DNA of 17,188 nt from Clostridia bacterium (GTDB lineage Bacteria; Bacillota; Clostridia; UMGS1883): contig CAAGBE010000100.1 in NCBI GenBank assembly GCA_900768005.1, positions 1 to 17,188 on the forward strand, in the 5' to 3' direction. This document shows, one piece after another, positions 1 to 6,905 of this stretch (position 1 is the first letter of the stretch; each line of letters starts with the position of its first letter). The position numbers were made by a program, and so were the translations under genes. The notes under the pieces are model-generated. The model had not been told where the DNA came from. It made no database searches and saw only the letters and a list, made by a program, of their open reading frames with translations.

Positions 1-577
1 AACCTGCTTTACCGCTTTTTTCAGGGTGGAACTGGCATCCGTAAACATTACCTTTTTCAGCCGATGCAGTAAGCTCTGCACCGTATTCTGCAGTTGCGGT
101 TACGCTGTCAATGCAGTCTGCCGCATAATAGGAATGTACAAAATACACACAGTCACCGTCTTTAAGATATTTAAAGAGAGGTGACTCTTTTTTGAATATA
201 AGGGGATTCCAACCGATATGAGGGATGCTGAGTCCCTCTCCGATAACATCGGCAATGGGGCGGATTTCACCCTTTATGAGTCCGAGTCCGTCATACTCAC
301 CGTACTCGTAGCTTTTATTGAAAAGAAGCTGCATACCAAGGCAGATACCTAATATGGGTTTTCCCTTTTGTGCTTCCTCAATTATAACCTTGTCAAGCCC
401 GCTTTCTGAAAGCTTTTTCCTTGCATCCCTAAATGCTCCCACACCGGGGAGAATTATCTTGTCGGCACTGCGTAAAACATCCGCATCGCTTGTGACAACG
501 CTTTCCGCACCTATTACATCAAGGGAGCTTTTTATAGAAAACAGGTTTCCTACACCGTAGTCAGTAATTGCTATCAT
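1..577 (-). CDS. hisH: Imidazole glycerol phosphate synthase, glutamine amidotransferase subunit HisH (3' end cut by window edge)
   Basis: HisH hydrolyses glutamine and passes ammonia to HisF, which makes imidazole glycerol phosphate and AICAR in histidine synthesis. I translated the minus strand from the ATG at 577-575: 192 codons stay open to the left edge, starting MIAITDYGVGN as the family does. The class I amidotransferase triad is visible: nucleophile Cys79 in GICLGMQ, and His184 and Glu186 in FHPEKS. The family is about 200 residues long, so only the last few residues are missing. The start overlaps the hisB stop as ATGA, and an AAGG lies 7 bases upstream of it inside hisB, so translation is probably coupled. 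hisA and hisF would be expected beyond the left edge, but that is inference. Confidence 0.95.
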   Translation of the reverse strand, partial: MIAITDYGVGNLFSIKSSLDVIGAESVVTSDADVLRSADKIILPGVGAFRDARKKLSESGLDKVIIEEAQKGKPILGICLGMQLLFNKSYEYGEYDGLGLIKGEIRPIADVIGEGLSIPHIGWNPLIFKKESPLFKYLKDGDCVYFVHSYYAADCIDSVTATAEYGAELTASAEKGNVYGCQFHPEKSGKAG

Positions 578-1161
578 AATACACCCTTGGTAGACGGAAT
601 TTCGTCCCCTGCCTCCGCATCAATTTTTACTGCCTTACGCATAACACGGGCAACAGCCTTGAAAGCACCCTCTATAATGTGGTGGGAATTTGTGCCTGCG
701 AGCTGTCTTATATGAAGTGTGAGGTTTGCTTTCTTAGCAAATGCTTCAAAAAACTCGTGCACAAGCTCTGTATCGAAATCTCCGACTTTCTGTGAGGGGA
801 TGTCCATATTAAAATAAAGACCGCCTCTGCCTGAGATATCAACTGCTGCCATAATGAGGGATTCATCCATAGGAAGAATTATATCTCCGTAACGGGTGAT
901 ACCCTTGCAGTCACCGAGAGCCTCGGAAAATGCCTGACCGAGGGCAATACCGATATCCTCAACCGTGTGGTGATAGTCAACATGCGTGTCACCCTGACAA
1001 AGCACGGAAAGAGTAAATCTGCCGTGTTTAGAGAAAAGCTCCAGCATATGGTCAAGGAAACCGCAGCCTGTCTTGATTACGCCTTTTTCACACACATCAA
1101 GGGTGAGGTTCAGTTTGATGTCAGTTTCGCCTGTTTTTCTGTTAATTGTAGAATTTCTCAT
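574..1161 (-). CDS. hisB: Imidazoleglycerol-phosphate dehydratase HisB (monofunctional)
   Basis: This enzyme dehydrates imidazole glycerol phosphate to imidazole acetol phosphate, using manganese. The 195-residue protein is the normal size of the monofunctional enzyme; there is no fused histidinol-phosphatase domain as in enterobacterial HisB. The metal-binding signatures are present: DHMLELFSKHG at about 37-47, HHTVED at 64-69, and SHHIIEGAFKA at 159-169. The C-terminus STKGVL is typical. It starts inside the hisC stop (ATGA overlap) with AAAAGG about 9 bases upstream, and its own stop overlaps the hisH start in the same way. Histidinol-phosphate phosphatase must therefore be encoded elsewhere. 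Confidence 0.97.
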   Translation of the reverse strand: MRNSTINRKTGETDIKLNLTLDVCEKGVIKTGCGFLDHMLELFSKHGRFTLSVLCQGDTHVDYHHTVEDIGIALGQAFSEALGDCKGITRYGDIILPMDESLIMAAVDISGRGGLYFNMDIPSQKVGDFDTELVHEFFEAFAKKANLTLHIRQLAGTNSHHIIEGAFKAVARVMRKAVKIDAEAGDEIPSTKGVL

Positions 1162-2213
1162 AATATCAATCCTTTTACTGTGTTTATGAATGTTTCCATA
1201 TCTTCGGGAGTGCCTATTGTGATTCGGTTAAAGTCCGAAATTCGCTCCGCTGTAAAATGGCGTACCAAAATTCCGTTTTCGCGAAGCTTTTTATAAAGCT
1301 CTTCTCCCCCGATTTTATCACTTTTTGCAAAGAGGAAATTCGCCTTTGACGGAAGTACCGTAAAGCCGAGAGTTGTAAGCTCTTTTTCTACTTTTTCGCG
1401 TGTTTCTATTATCTCAAATCTGTTTTTATCAAAATATTCCTTGTCCTTTATTGCTGCACTTCCCGCCGCCATTGTCATACGGTTTATGTTGTAGGGGTTT
1501 ACGCTGTATCGGATTGTGTTAAGGTCCTGACACAGTTCCTCACACGCTATACAAAAGCCAAGCCTTGCCCCCGCCATACTACGGGACTTGGAAAAGGTCT
1601 GCACAACGATAAGGTTTTTGTACTTTTTGGTAAGGGGGATTGCCGTTTCTCCGCCGAAATCCACATACGCCTCGTCAACTATCACAATATTGTCGGGATT
1701 TGTTTTAACCACCCTTTCAATCTCTGAAAGCGGTGCAAAAATTCCCGTGGGAGCATTGGGGTTTGCAATCACAATGTTTTTATTAATACCGCAGTATTTG
1801 TCAAAATCAATGGTGAAATCCTCTTCAAGGGGAATTTCCTCATAGGGAATGTTATTGACCTCTGCAAAAACATTGTAAAAGCCGTAGGTTATATCAGGAA
1901 ATACAAAAGGATGAGAGTCGTCACCGTATGCCATAAAGGCAAAGTTAAGTATTTCGTCGGAGCCGTTTGAGGGAATTACATTCTCCTTGCCCACTCCGTA
2001 AAATGAAGCAATATCTTCCCTCAATGATGTACACTCAGGGTCGGGGTAGAGCCTTAAAAGCTCCGCCTCTCTTGATGCTTCCTCTATTGCCTTCTGGGAT
2101 GGCGGATAGGGTGACTCGTTGGTATTAAGTTTTATGTATTTCATATCCCTTGGTTGTTCGCCGGGGGTATATGGAATAAGTTTACTGTGTTTGGTGCTGA
2201 AAAATTTACTCAT
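1158..2213 (-). CDS. hisC: Histidinol-phosphate aminotransferase HisC
   Basis: This PLP-dependent fold-type I aminotransferase converts imidazole acetol phosphate plus glutamate to histidinol phosphate. Numbering from the chosen start, NPNAPTG is at 151-157, DEAYVDF at 180-186, and the PLP-binding lysine is Lys209 in TFSKSRSMAGARLGF. The open frame extends to an ATG at 2231, but that codon has no ribosome binding site. The ATG at 2213 has AAAGGA about 8 bases upstream and gives an 8-base overlap with the hisD stop (ATGAGTAA), like the hisZ-hisG junction, so I start there, giving 351 residues. Paralogues with similar folds act on aromatic amino acids or cobalamin precursors, but the operon context settles HisC. 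Confidence 0.95.
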   Translation of the reverse strand: MSKFFSTKHSKLIPYTPGEQPRDMKYIKLNTNESPYPPSQKAIEEASREAELLRLYPDPECTSLREDIASFYGVGKENVIPSNGSDEILNFAFMAYGDDSHPFVFPDITYGFYNVFAEVNNIPYEEIPLEEDFTIDFDKYCGINKNIVIANPNAPTGIFAPLSEIERVVKTNPDNIVIVDEAYVDFGGETAIPLTKKYKNLIVVQTFSKSRSMAGARLGFCIACEELCQDLNTIRYSVNPYNINRMTMAAGSAAIKDKEYFDKNRFEIIETREKVEKELTTLGFTVLPSKANFLFAKSDKIGGEELYKKLRENGILVRHFTAERISDFNRITIGTPEDMETFINTVKGLIL

Positions 2214-3498
2214 TTGTATTTTCCTTTTCATTAAATCGACTGATAGCGCTTTTAGCGTGTGCCTCTAAACCCTCTGCCATTGCAAATTTATAAATATCGT
2301 CGCTGACTTTTTTGAGTGCATTTTCAGTATAGTATGTGTACTGAGTCTTCTTGATAAAATCATCTACGGAGAGTGGGCTTGAAAATCTTGCCGTACCGCT
2401 AGTGGGAAGTGTGTGGTTGGGACCTGCAAAATAGTCACCGAGAGCCTCGGGGCAATATCTACCCATAAAAATGCTTCCTGCGTGTTTCACACGGTCAAGG
2501 TAGTCAAAGGGGTTATCCATACAAAGTTCAAGATGCTCGGGAGCAATCTCGTTAGAAGCGTTTACCGCTGTTTCAATATCCTTAACTATAATGATTTTTC
2601 CGTTGTCGTCTATGGATGCACGGGCAATTTCCGCACGGCTTAAGAGAGGAATTTGTCTTTCAAGCTCGTCGGACACTTTCTTTGCAAGCTCAAGGCTTTC
2701 AGTAACTAAAACCGCACTTGCCATCTTGTCATGTTCTGCCTGAGAAAGAAGGTCTGCCGCAACGAATACGGGATTACTCTTTCCGTCGGCAATAACCAGA
2801 ATTTCACTGGGGCCTGCTATCATATCGATTGAAACCTTGCCGAAAACCTGCTTCTTTGCCTCGGCAACAAAGGCGTTACCCGGACCTACAATCTTGTCAA
2901 CCTTGGGTATTGTTTCAGTTCCGTAGGCAAGTGCCGCAATAGCCTGCGCACCGCCTGTCTTAAACACCTTACTTACACCGCCGATTTTTGCCGCTGCCAG
3001 AATTACGGGATTAACTTTACCGCCCTTGGCAGGAGTTGTAATTACAATCTCACTACAGCCTGCAATTTTTGCAGGGATACAGTTCATAAGCACGCTTGAG
3101 GGATATGCCGCAGTACCGCCGGGAACATAAAGACCTGCCTTTTCAATGGGAATAATCTTCTGTCCCACCACTACGCCCTCGTTTTCGCTTATAATAAAGC
3201 TCTGGCGTACCTGACGGCGGTGGAAGTTTTCTATATTAACTGCCGCTTTTTTAAGAATTTCTATAAGCTCGGGAGAAACCTCTTTCATAGCCTCTTCATA
3301 TTCGTCCTCGGTCACAAGGAGGCTGTCGGGTGCTCCACCGTCGAATTTATCTGCATATTCAAAAAGCGCCTTATCACCGTTTTTACGGACATTTTCAATA
3401 ATTTCCGTAACGGTTTTTTCAATAGAGGAAGTGTCCTCTATATCACGGGCAAATATTTCGTCTATGCTGATTTCATCATAGTTATATATTTTTATCAT
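2206..3498 (-). CDS. hisD: Histidinol dehydrogenase HisD
   Basis: HisD is a zinc enzyme that oxidises histidinol to histidine in two NAD-dependent steps, the last reactions of the pathway. The 430-residue length is normal. Residues matching the known active site can be placed: zinc ligands Gln253 and His256 (SQAEHD), Asp355 (EALGDY) and His414 (LEAH), and the catalytic pair Glu321-His322 (APEHLE). The GPGN and IDMIAGPSEI stretches at 205-232 and PTSGTARFSSPLSV at 365-378 are also characteristic. The ATG at 3498 has GAGG 7-8 bases upstream. Only about 10 bases separate it from the hisG stop, and it overlaps hisC by 8. Confidence 0.97.
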   Translation of the reverse strand: MIKIYNYDEISIDEIFARDIEDTSSIEKTVTEIIENVRKNGDKALFEYADKFDGGAPDSLLVTEDEYEEAMKEVSPELIEILKKAAVNIENFHRRQVRQSFIISENEGVVVGQKIIPIEKAGLYVPGGTAAYPSSVLMNCIPAKIAGCSEIVITTPAKGGKVNPVILAAAKIGGVSKVFKTGGAQAIAALAYGTETIPKVDKIVGPGNAFVAEAKKQVFGKVSIDMIAGPSEILVIADGKSNPVFVAADLLSQAEHDKMASAVLVTESLELAKKVSDELERQIPLLSRAEIARASIDDNGKIIIVKDIETAVNASNEIAPEHLELCMDNPFDYLDRVKHAGSIFMGRYCPEALGDYFAGPNHTLPTSGTARFSSPLSVDDFIKKTQYTYYTENALKKVSDDIYKFAMAEGLEAHAKSAISRFNEKENTNE

Positions 3499-3508
3499 TG
3501 CTTTTTCC

Positions 3509-4144
3509 TCACTGCTCTTTTACGTAATTTTCAATTGCAGCCGCAATCTTACTTATTACATCATTTTTGAATTTGTAGCTGACCTTGTTGGAGATAAGGC
3601 GTGCGCTGATGGGAACAATTGTTTCATAGGGGCGGAGATTGTTCTCCTTAAGTGTTGTTCCCGTTTCCACTATATCCACAATAACATCGGAAAGTCCCAA
3701 AATAGGTGCAATTTCGATAGAGCCGTTAAGCTTAATAATATCAATTTCACGGCTTAATGTACTGTAATATTTTTTTGTTATATTGGGGAATTTTGTTGCA
3801 ACGCGAAGTGTTCTCTCAGGATTGTCGAAAAAGTCATCCTTTGCGGCAACCGCCATACGGCATTTTCCCATCTGCAAATCGCAAAGCTCGTACACATCAG
3901 GGCTGTATTCAAGAAGAATATCCTTTCCTGCCACGCCGATATCCGCTGCACCGCGTTCTACATAGATGGCAACGTCAGAGGGCTTTACCCAAAAGTATCT
4001 TACGCCTGTTTCTTCATTTTCAAAAATGAGTTTGCGGTTATTTTCGTGAATGGAGGGACAACCGTAGCCTGCCTTTTCAAATATATCATAAACCTTTTCG
4101 CCGAGTCTCCCTTTTGGAAGTGCGATATTCAAAAGCTTATCCAT
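3509..4144 (-). CDS. hisG: ATP phosphoribosyltransferase catalytic subunit HisG, short form
   Basis: HisG joins ATP and PRPP to make phosphoribosyl-ATP, the committed and feedback-controlled step of histidine synthesis. At 211 residues this is the short form (HisG-S), which lacks the C-terminal regulatory domain of the roughly 300-residue long form and needs HisZ for activity and histidine feedback. The PRPP-binding stretch DIVETGTTL is at 157-165, and LNIALPKGRL (5-14) and ERGAADIGVAGKD (63-75) are family-typical. Its ATG overlaps the hisZ stop by 8 bases (ATGGATAA), with AAAGGTGG about 11 bases upstream, so the two subunits are probably made in linked amounts. Confidence 0.97.
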   Translation of the reverse strand: MDKLLNIALPKGRLGEKVYDIFEKAGYGCPSIHENNRKLIFENEETGVRYFWVKPSDVAIYVERGAADIGVAGKDILLEYSPDVYELCDLQMGKCRMAVAAKDDFFDNPERTLRVATKFPNITKKYYSTLSREIDIIKLNGSIEIAPILGLSDVIVDIVETGTTLKENNLRPYETIVPISARLISNKVSYKFKNDVISKIAAAIENYVKEQ

Positions 4145-5255
4145 TTACGGTTTCGCCACCTTTCATAACCTTGAGAAGCTCCTTGTAACGGATAACTCCT
4201 GCATCCTTTTTCTGTACATTTACCGTTTTTCCGTTTTTCTTAAGCTCATCTGCAACTTTTTTTACATCTGAAAAATCAGCAGTTTCTCCATATATAAGAA
4301 GCACATCACAATCGTACTCTTTATTCGTGCTGTCAATTCTTTCAAGCATATCCGAATATACGGCAAAGCCGATTGCTCCACCCGTTTTCCCCATACCGCG
4401 GAGAAGATTGTCGTATCTACCCCCTGCAAGAATGCTCTTGGGAAGCTTATCCACATAGCCGCGGAAAACAACACCGTTATAGTATTTTGTATCACCGATA
4501 ATTGAAAAATCGATATAGAGATTGTCCGCCAAATTGCAATCTGCAAGAGCTTTTACAATAGACTTCAGTTCTGCGGCGGAATCCATCATTTCACGGTTTA
4601 TGCAAAGCTTTTCAATAGAATCAATAACCTCGGTTGCCTTGCCCGAAATCTCGCAAAGGCTTACGGCAATATCGGTTATGGCACTTCCTATTCCGTTTTC
4701 CTCGCAAAGAGTACGGAGGGCAAAGCTGTTTTTGTCGCAAAGGAGTGCAATAATGCTTTTTTCCACGCTACCCTCTACTCCTGCGGCACTGAGAAGTCCC
4801 TTGACAATTCCAACGGAAGAAATATCAAGAATATAGTTGGGACTTACTGTTTCAAGACTCTTTATAGCAAGGGCGATAACCTCGCACTGGTCAAGCTCGG
4901 TAATGTCACCCATACACTCGATACCCGACTGCATAATTTCCTTGATTTCGTGAGTTGCCTTGTCTGGACGGTAAACATTTTCGTTATAGTAAACCTTGCT
5001 GACACTACCCTGTGCTGGCTTGTAATTCTTTATAATGGAAAGGGTTACGTCAGGCTTTAAGGCAAGGAGTCTGCCGCCAAGGTCAGTGAATGTAACGATA
5101 TTTCCGCTGCCCACAAAATTCTTGTTGCGGACATACATATCGTACTCCTCGAATCTGCTCATTTTAAATGGAGTATATCCGCTTTCGTGATAGAGCGAGC
5201 GGAGAGCAAAAGTAATCCTTTCTTCGGTTTTTAATATGTTGTCATTAAGTGTCAT
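4137..5255 (-). CDS. hisZ: ATP phosphoribosyltransferase regulatory subunit HisZ
   Basis: HisZ is a histidyl-tRNA-synthetase-like protein without aminoacylation activity that forms a hetero-octamer with short HisG and carries the histidine feedback site. The 372-residue protein shows the class II synthetase core: FTDLGGRLLALKPDVT at 56-71, YRPDKATHEIKEIMQSGIECMGD at 95-117, GGRYDNLL at 278-285 and GGAIGFA at 292-298. It is shorter than HisRS (about 420) and its last 55 or so residues only loosely recall an anticodon-binding domain. It is followed at once by short-form hisG, which supports HisZ over a second HisRS. The ATG at 5255 has AAGGA about 10 bases upstream. It is the first gene of the his operon. 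Confidence 0.95.
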   Translation of the reverse strand: MTLNDNILKTEERITFALRSLYHESGYTPFKMSRFEEYDMYVRNKNFVGSGNIVTFTDLGGRLLALKPDVTLSIIKNYKPAQGSVSKVYYNENVYRPDKATHEIKEIMQSGIECMGDITELDQCEVIALAIKSLETVSPNYILDISSVGIVKGLLSAAGVEGSVEKSIIALLCDKNSFALRTLCEENGIGSAITDIAVSLCEISGKATEVIDSIEKLCINREMMDSAAELKSIVKALADCNLADNLYIDFSIIGDTKYYNGVVFRGYVDKLPKSILAGGRYDNLLRGMGKTGGAIGFAVYSDMLERIDSTNKEYDCDVLLIYGETADFSDVKKVADELKKNGKTVNVQKKDAGVIRYKELLKVMKGGETVNG

Positions 5256-5295
5256 TTCGGTTCATTCCTTGTTATTGTATAATTTTCACTTTAGC

Positions 5296-5324
5296 ATTTT
5301 ACCACGGTAAAGCGATAAAGTCAA
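5296..5324 (-). promoter_or_regulatory. Sigma-A promoter of the his operon
   Basis: Reading the minus strand, TTGACT (5324-5319) and TAAAAT (5301-5296) are separated by exactly 17 bases, and TGG just before the -10 gives an extended -10. Transcription would begin near 5289, leaving a leader of about 35 bases before hisZ. That is too short for a T-box or leader-peptide attenuator, so any control would have to act at the promoter. Confidence 0.85.
5298..5311. promoter_or_regulatory. Palindrome overlapping the his promoter -10, possible operator
   Basis: The sequence TTTACC-AC-GGTAAA is a perfect 6-base inverted repeat with a two-base centre. It covers four bases of the -10 element and part of the spacer, so a bound protein would block RNA polymerase. 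Some Firmicutes control his genes with a TrpR-family repressor (YerC/HisR); assignment of this site to that protein is inference, and no regulator gene is visible here. Confidence 0.45.
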
Positions 5325-5387
5325 GCCTTTATTTTAAAAATACCGTATAATTTTAGCACAAGTTACCTATATAATCAAGGTTTTTCT

Positions 5388-5428
5388 ATTAAATAAGAAA
5401 AGGAATCCGTTCAAGAAAACGGATTCCC
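5388..5428 (-). terminator. Rho-independent terminator after dpaB
   Basis: On the minus strand GGAATCCGTT (5427-5418) and AACGGATTCC (5411-5402) form a perfect 10-bp stem with a six-base loop, followed by TTTTCTTATTT. It sits 13 bases beyond the dpaB stop and insulates the his promoter from dpaAB transcription. Confidence 0.92.
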
Positions 5429-5440
5429 ATTATTCTCCAA

Positions 5441-6019
5441 CTACATTATTATAGGTTGAAGTTGTTTTCCTTCCAATGCACTTTCCACGGCAGGGAGAAG
5501 ATATTCCCACTTTGCCACAAGGGAATTATTCTTATCAAAAGGGTCATCCTGCCCGAAAGGTACGAAGAAAATGTTTTTGGTATTCAATAATGTTCCTATG
5601 TTTTTTGCAGAAGCACTGAGTCCGTCATTGGTCGACGGTGCGATTATGACGGGACGGTTATTTCTGAGGTTTGCCTTTGCCGCAAGAGGAACACACCCGT
5701 CATAGATTCCGTTTGCAAGCTTCCCCAGAGTATTCCCCGTGCAGGGGGCTATTACAAGAGCGTCTATCAGCTTTTTGGGGCCGATAGGCTCTGCCGCTGT
5801 TACACTTGCAATGATTTTTCTGCCGCATATATCTTCAATTTCAGTTATATAGTCATTACATTTACCGAAGCGTGTGTCGGTAGAGTAAACTGTTTCACTC
5901 ATTATGGGAAAAATATCGTAGCCCGCCTCTTTTACAGTTTTCATAATATCGGTGACTTTTCTCATTGTGCAAAACGAGCCGGTAAATGCAAATCCTAACC
6001 GAATTTTTGATACATCCAT
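5441..6019 (-). CDS. dpaB: Dipicolinate synthase subunit B (SpoVFB)
   Basis: DpaB is a flavoprotein-fold partner of DpaA. Together they convert a lysine-pathway dihydrodipicolinate intermediate to dipicolinic acid in the mother cell; the product is then loaded with calcium into the spore core. The 192-residue length fits. The flavoprotein-family N-terminus RLGFAFTGSFCTM is at 7-19, followed by APCTGNTLGKLANGIYDG at 91-108, APSTNDGLSASAKN at 127-140 and PFGQDDP at 154-160, all typical of SpoVFB. The start lies 3 bases after the dpaA stop, with AGGTGA about 8 bases upstream inside the end of dpaA, so the two are co-translated. A strong terminator follows, so the unit contains only these two genes downstream. 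Confidence 0.95.
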   Translation of the reverse strand: MDVSKIRLGFAFTGSFCTMRKVTDIMKTVKEAGYDIFPIMSETVYSTDTRFGKCNDYITEIEDICGRKIIASVTAAEPIGPKKLIDALVIAPCTGNTLGKLANGIYDGCVPLAAKANLRNNRPVIIAPSTNDGLSASAKNIGTLLNTKNIFFVPFGQDDPFDKNNSLVAKWEYLLPAVESALEGKQLQPIIM

Positions 6020-6022
6020 ATA

Positions 6023-6859
6023 TTATTCACCTAACTCACCCAAGATATTGCAGATGGTTTCTTTTATGATATTTCCTGCTGTGACAGGTGCTACTTTCCC
6101 CGGAAGTCCCAATGCCCATATAACTTTAACACCAAGGTCTTTTGCCGCTTCCATATCCACTCCACCGGGTTTTGACGCAAGGTCTATAATAAGGGCATCT
6201 TTTGCCGCAATAAGCTCACGTCTTCCGATTACAGCCTGCGGGACAGTATTTATAACAAGGTGAGCCTTGCTCATACTGTCTTTGAGAGAAGAAAAATCCA
6301 CCGTATCTGCACCAAAAGTCCTTGCCTTCGCACGGGCGGAGGGTTTTCTTGCACACACCGTTACATTCGCACCTAAAGCACGAAGTGCAGAAACGATAGG
6401 CTGTGCCACCTTACCAAAGCCCGTTATCACCGCATCACAGCCGAATAATGTTATCGGAAGCTCCTCCATAGCTATTTGCAATGCGCCCTCGCAGGTGGGA
6501 ACGGCGTTTAAAATTTCCAGTTCCTCACGCATAAAATAGTCCACCCATTTTACGCCGAACACATCTGCAACAGCTTTTGTACCCTCAGGCATTTTTCCTG
6601 CAAGAAGAAGCTTGTTTTTCCCCATTATATGAAACAAATCCTTAAGAAGAATGCTTTCTGAAAGGTCCGGTGCATCGACAGTCTTGTCATCACGGCTGCA
6701 GGGAAGTCCCAGCACTACTGCATCGCACTCCTCAACCGCCGTTTTAAGTGGCTCGCTGCCGTCAAATGTTTTTACCTTGAATCCATCCTCCATAAGTCCC
6801 TGAGACAAATAATTTATACGGGAATCTCCACCGATAATCAGTATTCTTTCTATATTCAT
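6023..6859 (-). CDS. dpaA: Dipicolinate synthase subunit A (SpoVFA)
   Basis: DpaA is the NAD(P)-binding dehydrogenase-like subunit of dipicolinate synthase. The 278 residues show an N-terminal Rossmann-like part (ILIIGGDSRINYL, 6-18) and a second nucleotide-binding fold with GFGKVA at 147-152. NTVP (204-207), DLASKPGG (226-233) and GLPGKVAPVTAG (251-262) are family-typical. In Bacillus subtilis the spoVF pair is transcribed by sigma-K in the mother cell and sits with asd and dapG; no lysine-pathway genes are next to it here. The ATG at 6859 has AGAGAGGTG about 8 bases upstream, and that site forms the 3' arm of a hairpin described separately. Its presence is good evidence for an endospore-former. 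Confidence 0.95.
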   Translation of the reverse strand: MNIERILIIGGDSRINYLSQGLMEDGFKVKTFDGSEPLKTAVEECDAVVLGLPCSRDDKTVDAPDLSESILLKDLFHIMGKNKLLLAGKMPEGTKAVADVFGVKWVDYFMREELEILNAVPTCEGALQIAMEELPITLFGCDAVITGFGKVAQPIVSALRALGANVTVCARKPSARAKARTFGADTVDFSSLKDSMSKAHLVINTVPQAVIGRRELIAAKDALIIDLASKPGGVDMEAAKDLGVKVIWALGLPGKVAPVTAGNIIKETICNILGELGE

Positions 6860-6865
6860 AATGAA

Positions 6866-6899
6866 AACACCTCTCTATATATTATTACAGAGAGGCGTT
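6866..6899 (-). promoter_or_regulatory. Hairpin between the solute-binding protein gene and dpaA that contains the dpaA ribosome binding site
   Basis: In minus-strand RNA, AACGCCTCTCT (6899-6889) pairs with AGAGAGGTGTT (6876-6866) over 11 bp, with a 12-base AU-rich loop. One pair is G-U in this strand but would be an A-C mismatch in plus-strand RNA, which fits a structure kept for the minus transcript. Only four U residues follow, so it is a weak terminator for the gene ending at 6905. The 3' arm contains the GAGG ribosome binding site of dpaA, so read-through mRNA would hide it. Confidence 0.7.
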
Positions 6900-6905
6900 T
6901 TTTGT
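6878..6905 (-). promoter_or_regulatory. Weak sigma-K-like promoter candidate for dpaAB
   Basis: On the minus strand AATAATATA (6886-6878) matches the sigma-K -10 pattern CATANNNTA at all but the first base, and an AC dinucleotide (6905-6904) lies 17 bases upstream where the -35 is expected. The site overlaps the upstream stop codon and the hairpin loop. The region is AU-rich, so a chance match is possible; no better promoter is visible in the 45-base gap. Confidence 0.3.

Noticed and set aside
967..1296. Plus-strand frame of about 109 codons across the hisB/hisC junction.
   Set aside because: No ribosome binding site and no homology recognised; both strands are accounted for by the his genes.
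909..2450. An 18-base sequence is shared exactly by hisB (909-926) and hisD (2433-2450).
   Set aside because: Both copies encode the same conserved pentapeptide EALGD in the same frame with the same codons, so protein constraint plus codon bias explains it; there is no sign of a mobile or regulatory repeat.
5256..5440. Possible His T-box riboswitch upstream of hisZ.
   Set aside because: The promoter lies only about 35 bases before the start codon and no T-box core or specifier loop sequence is present.
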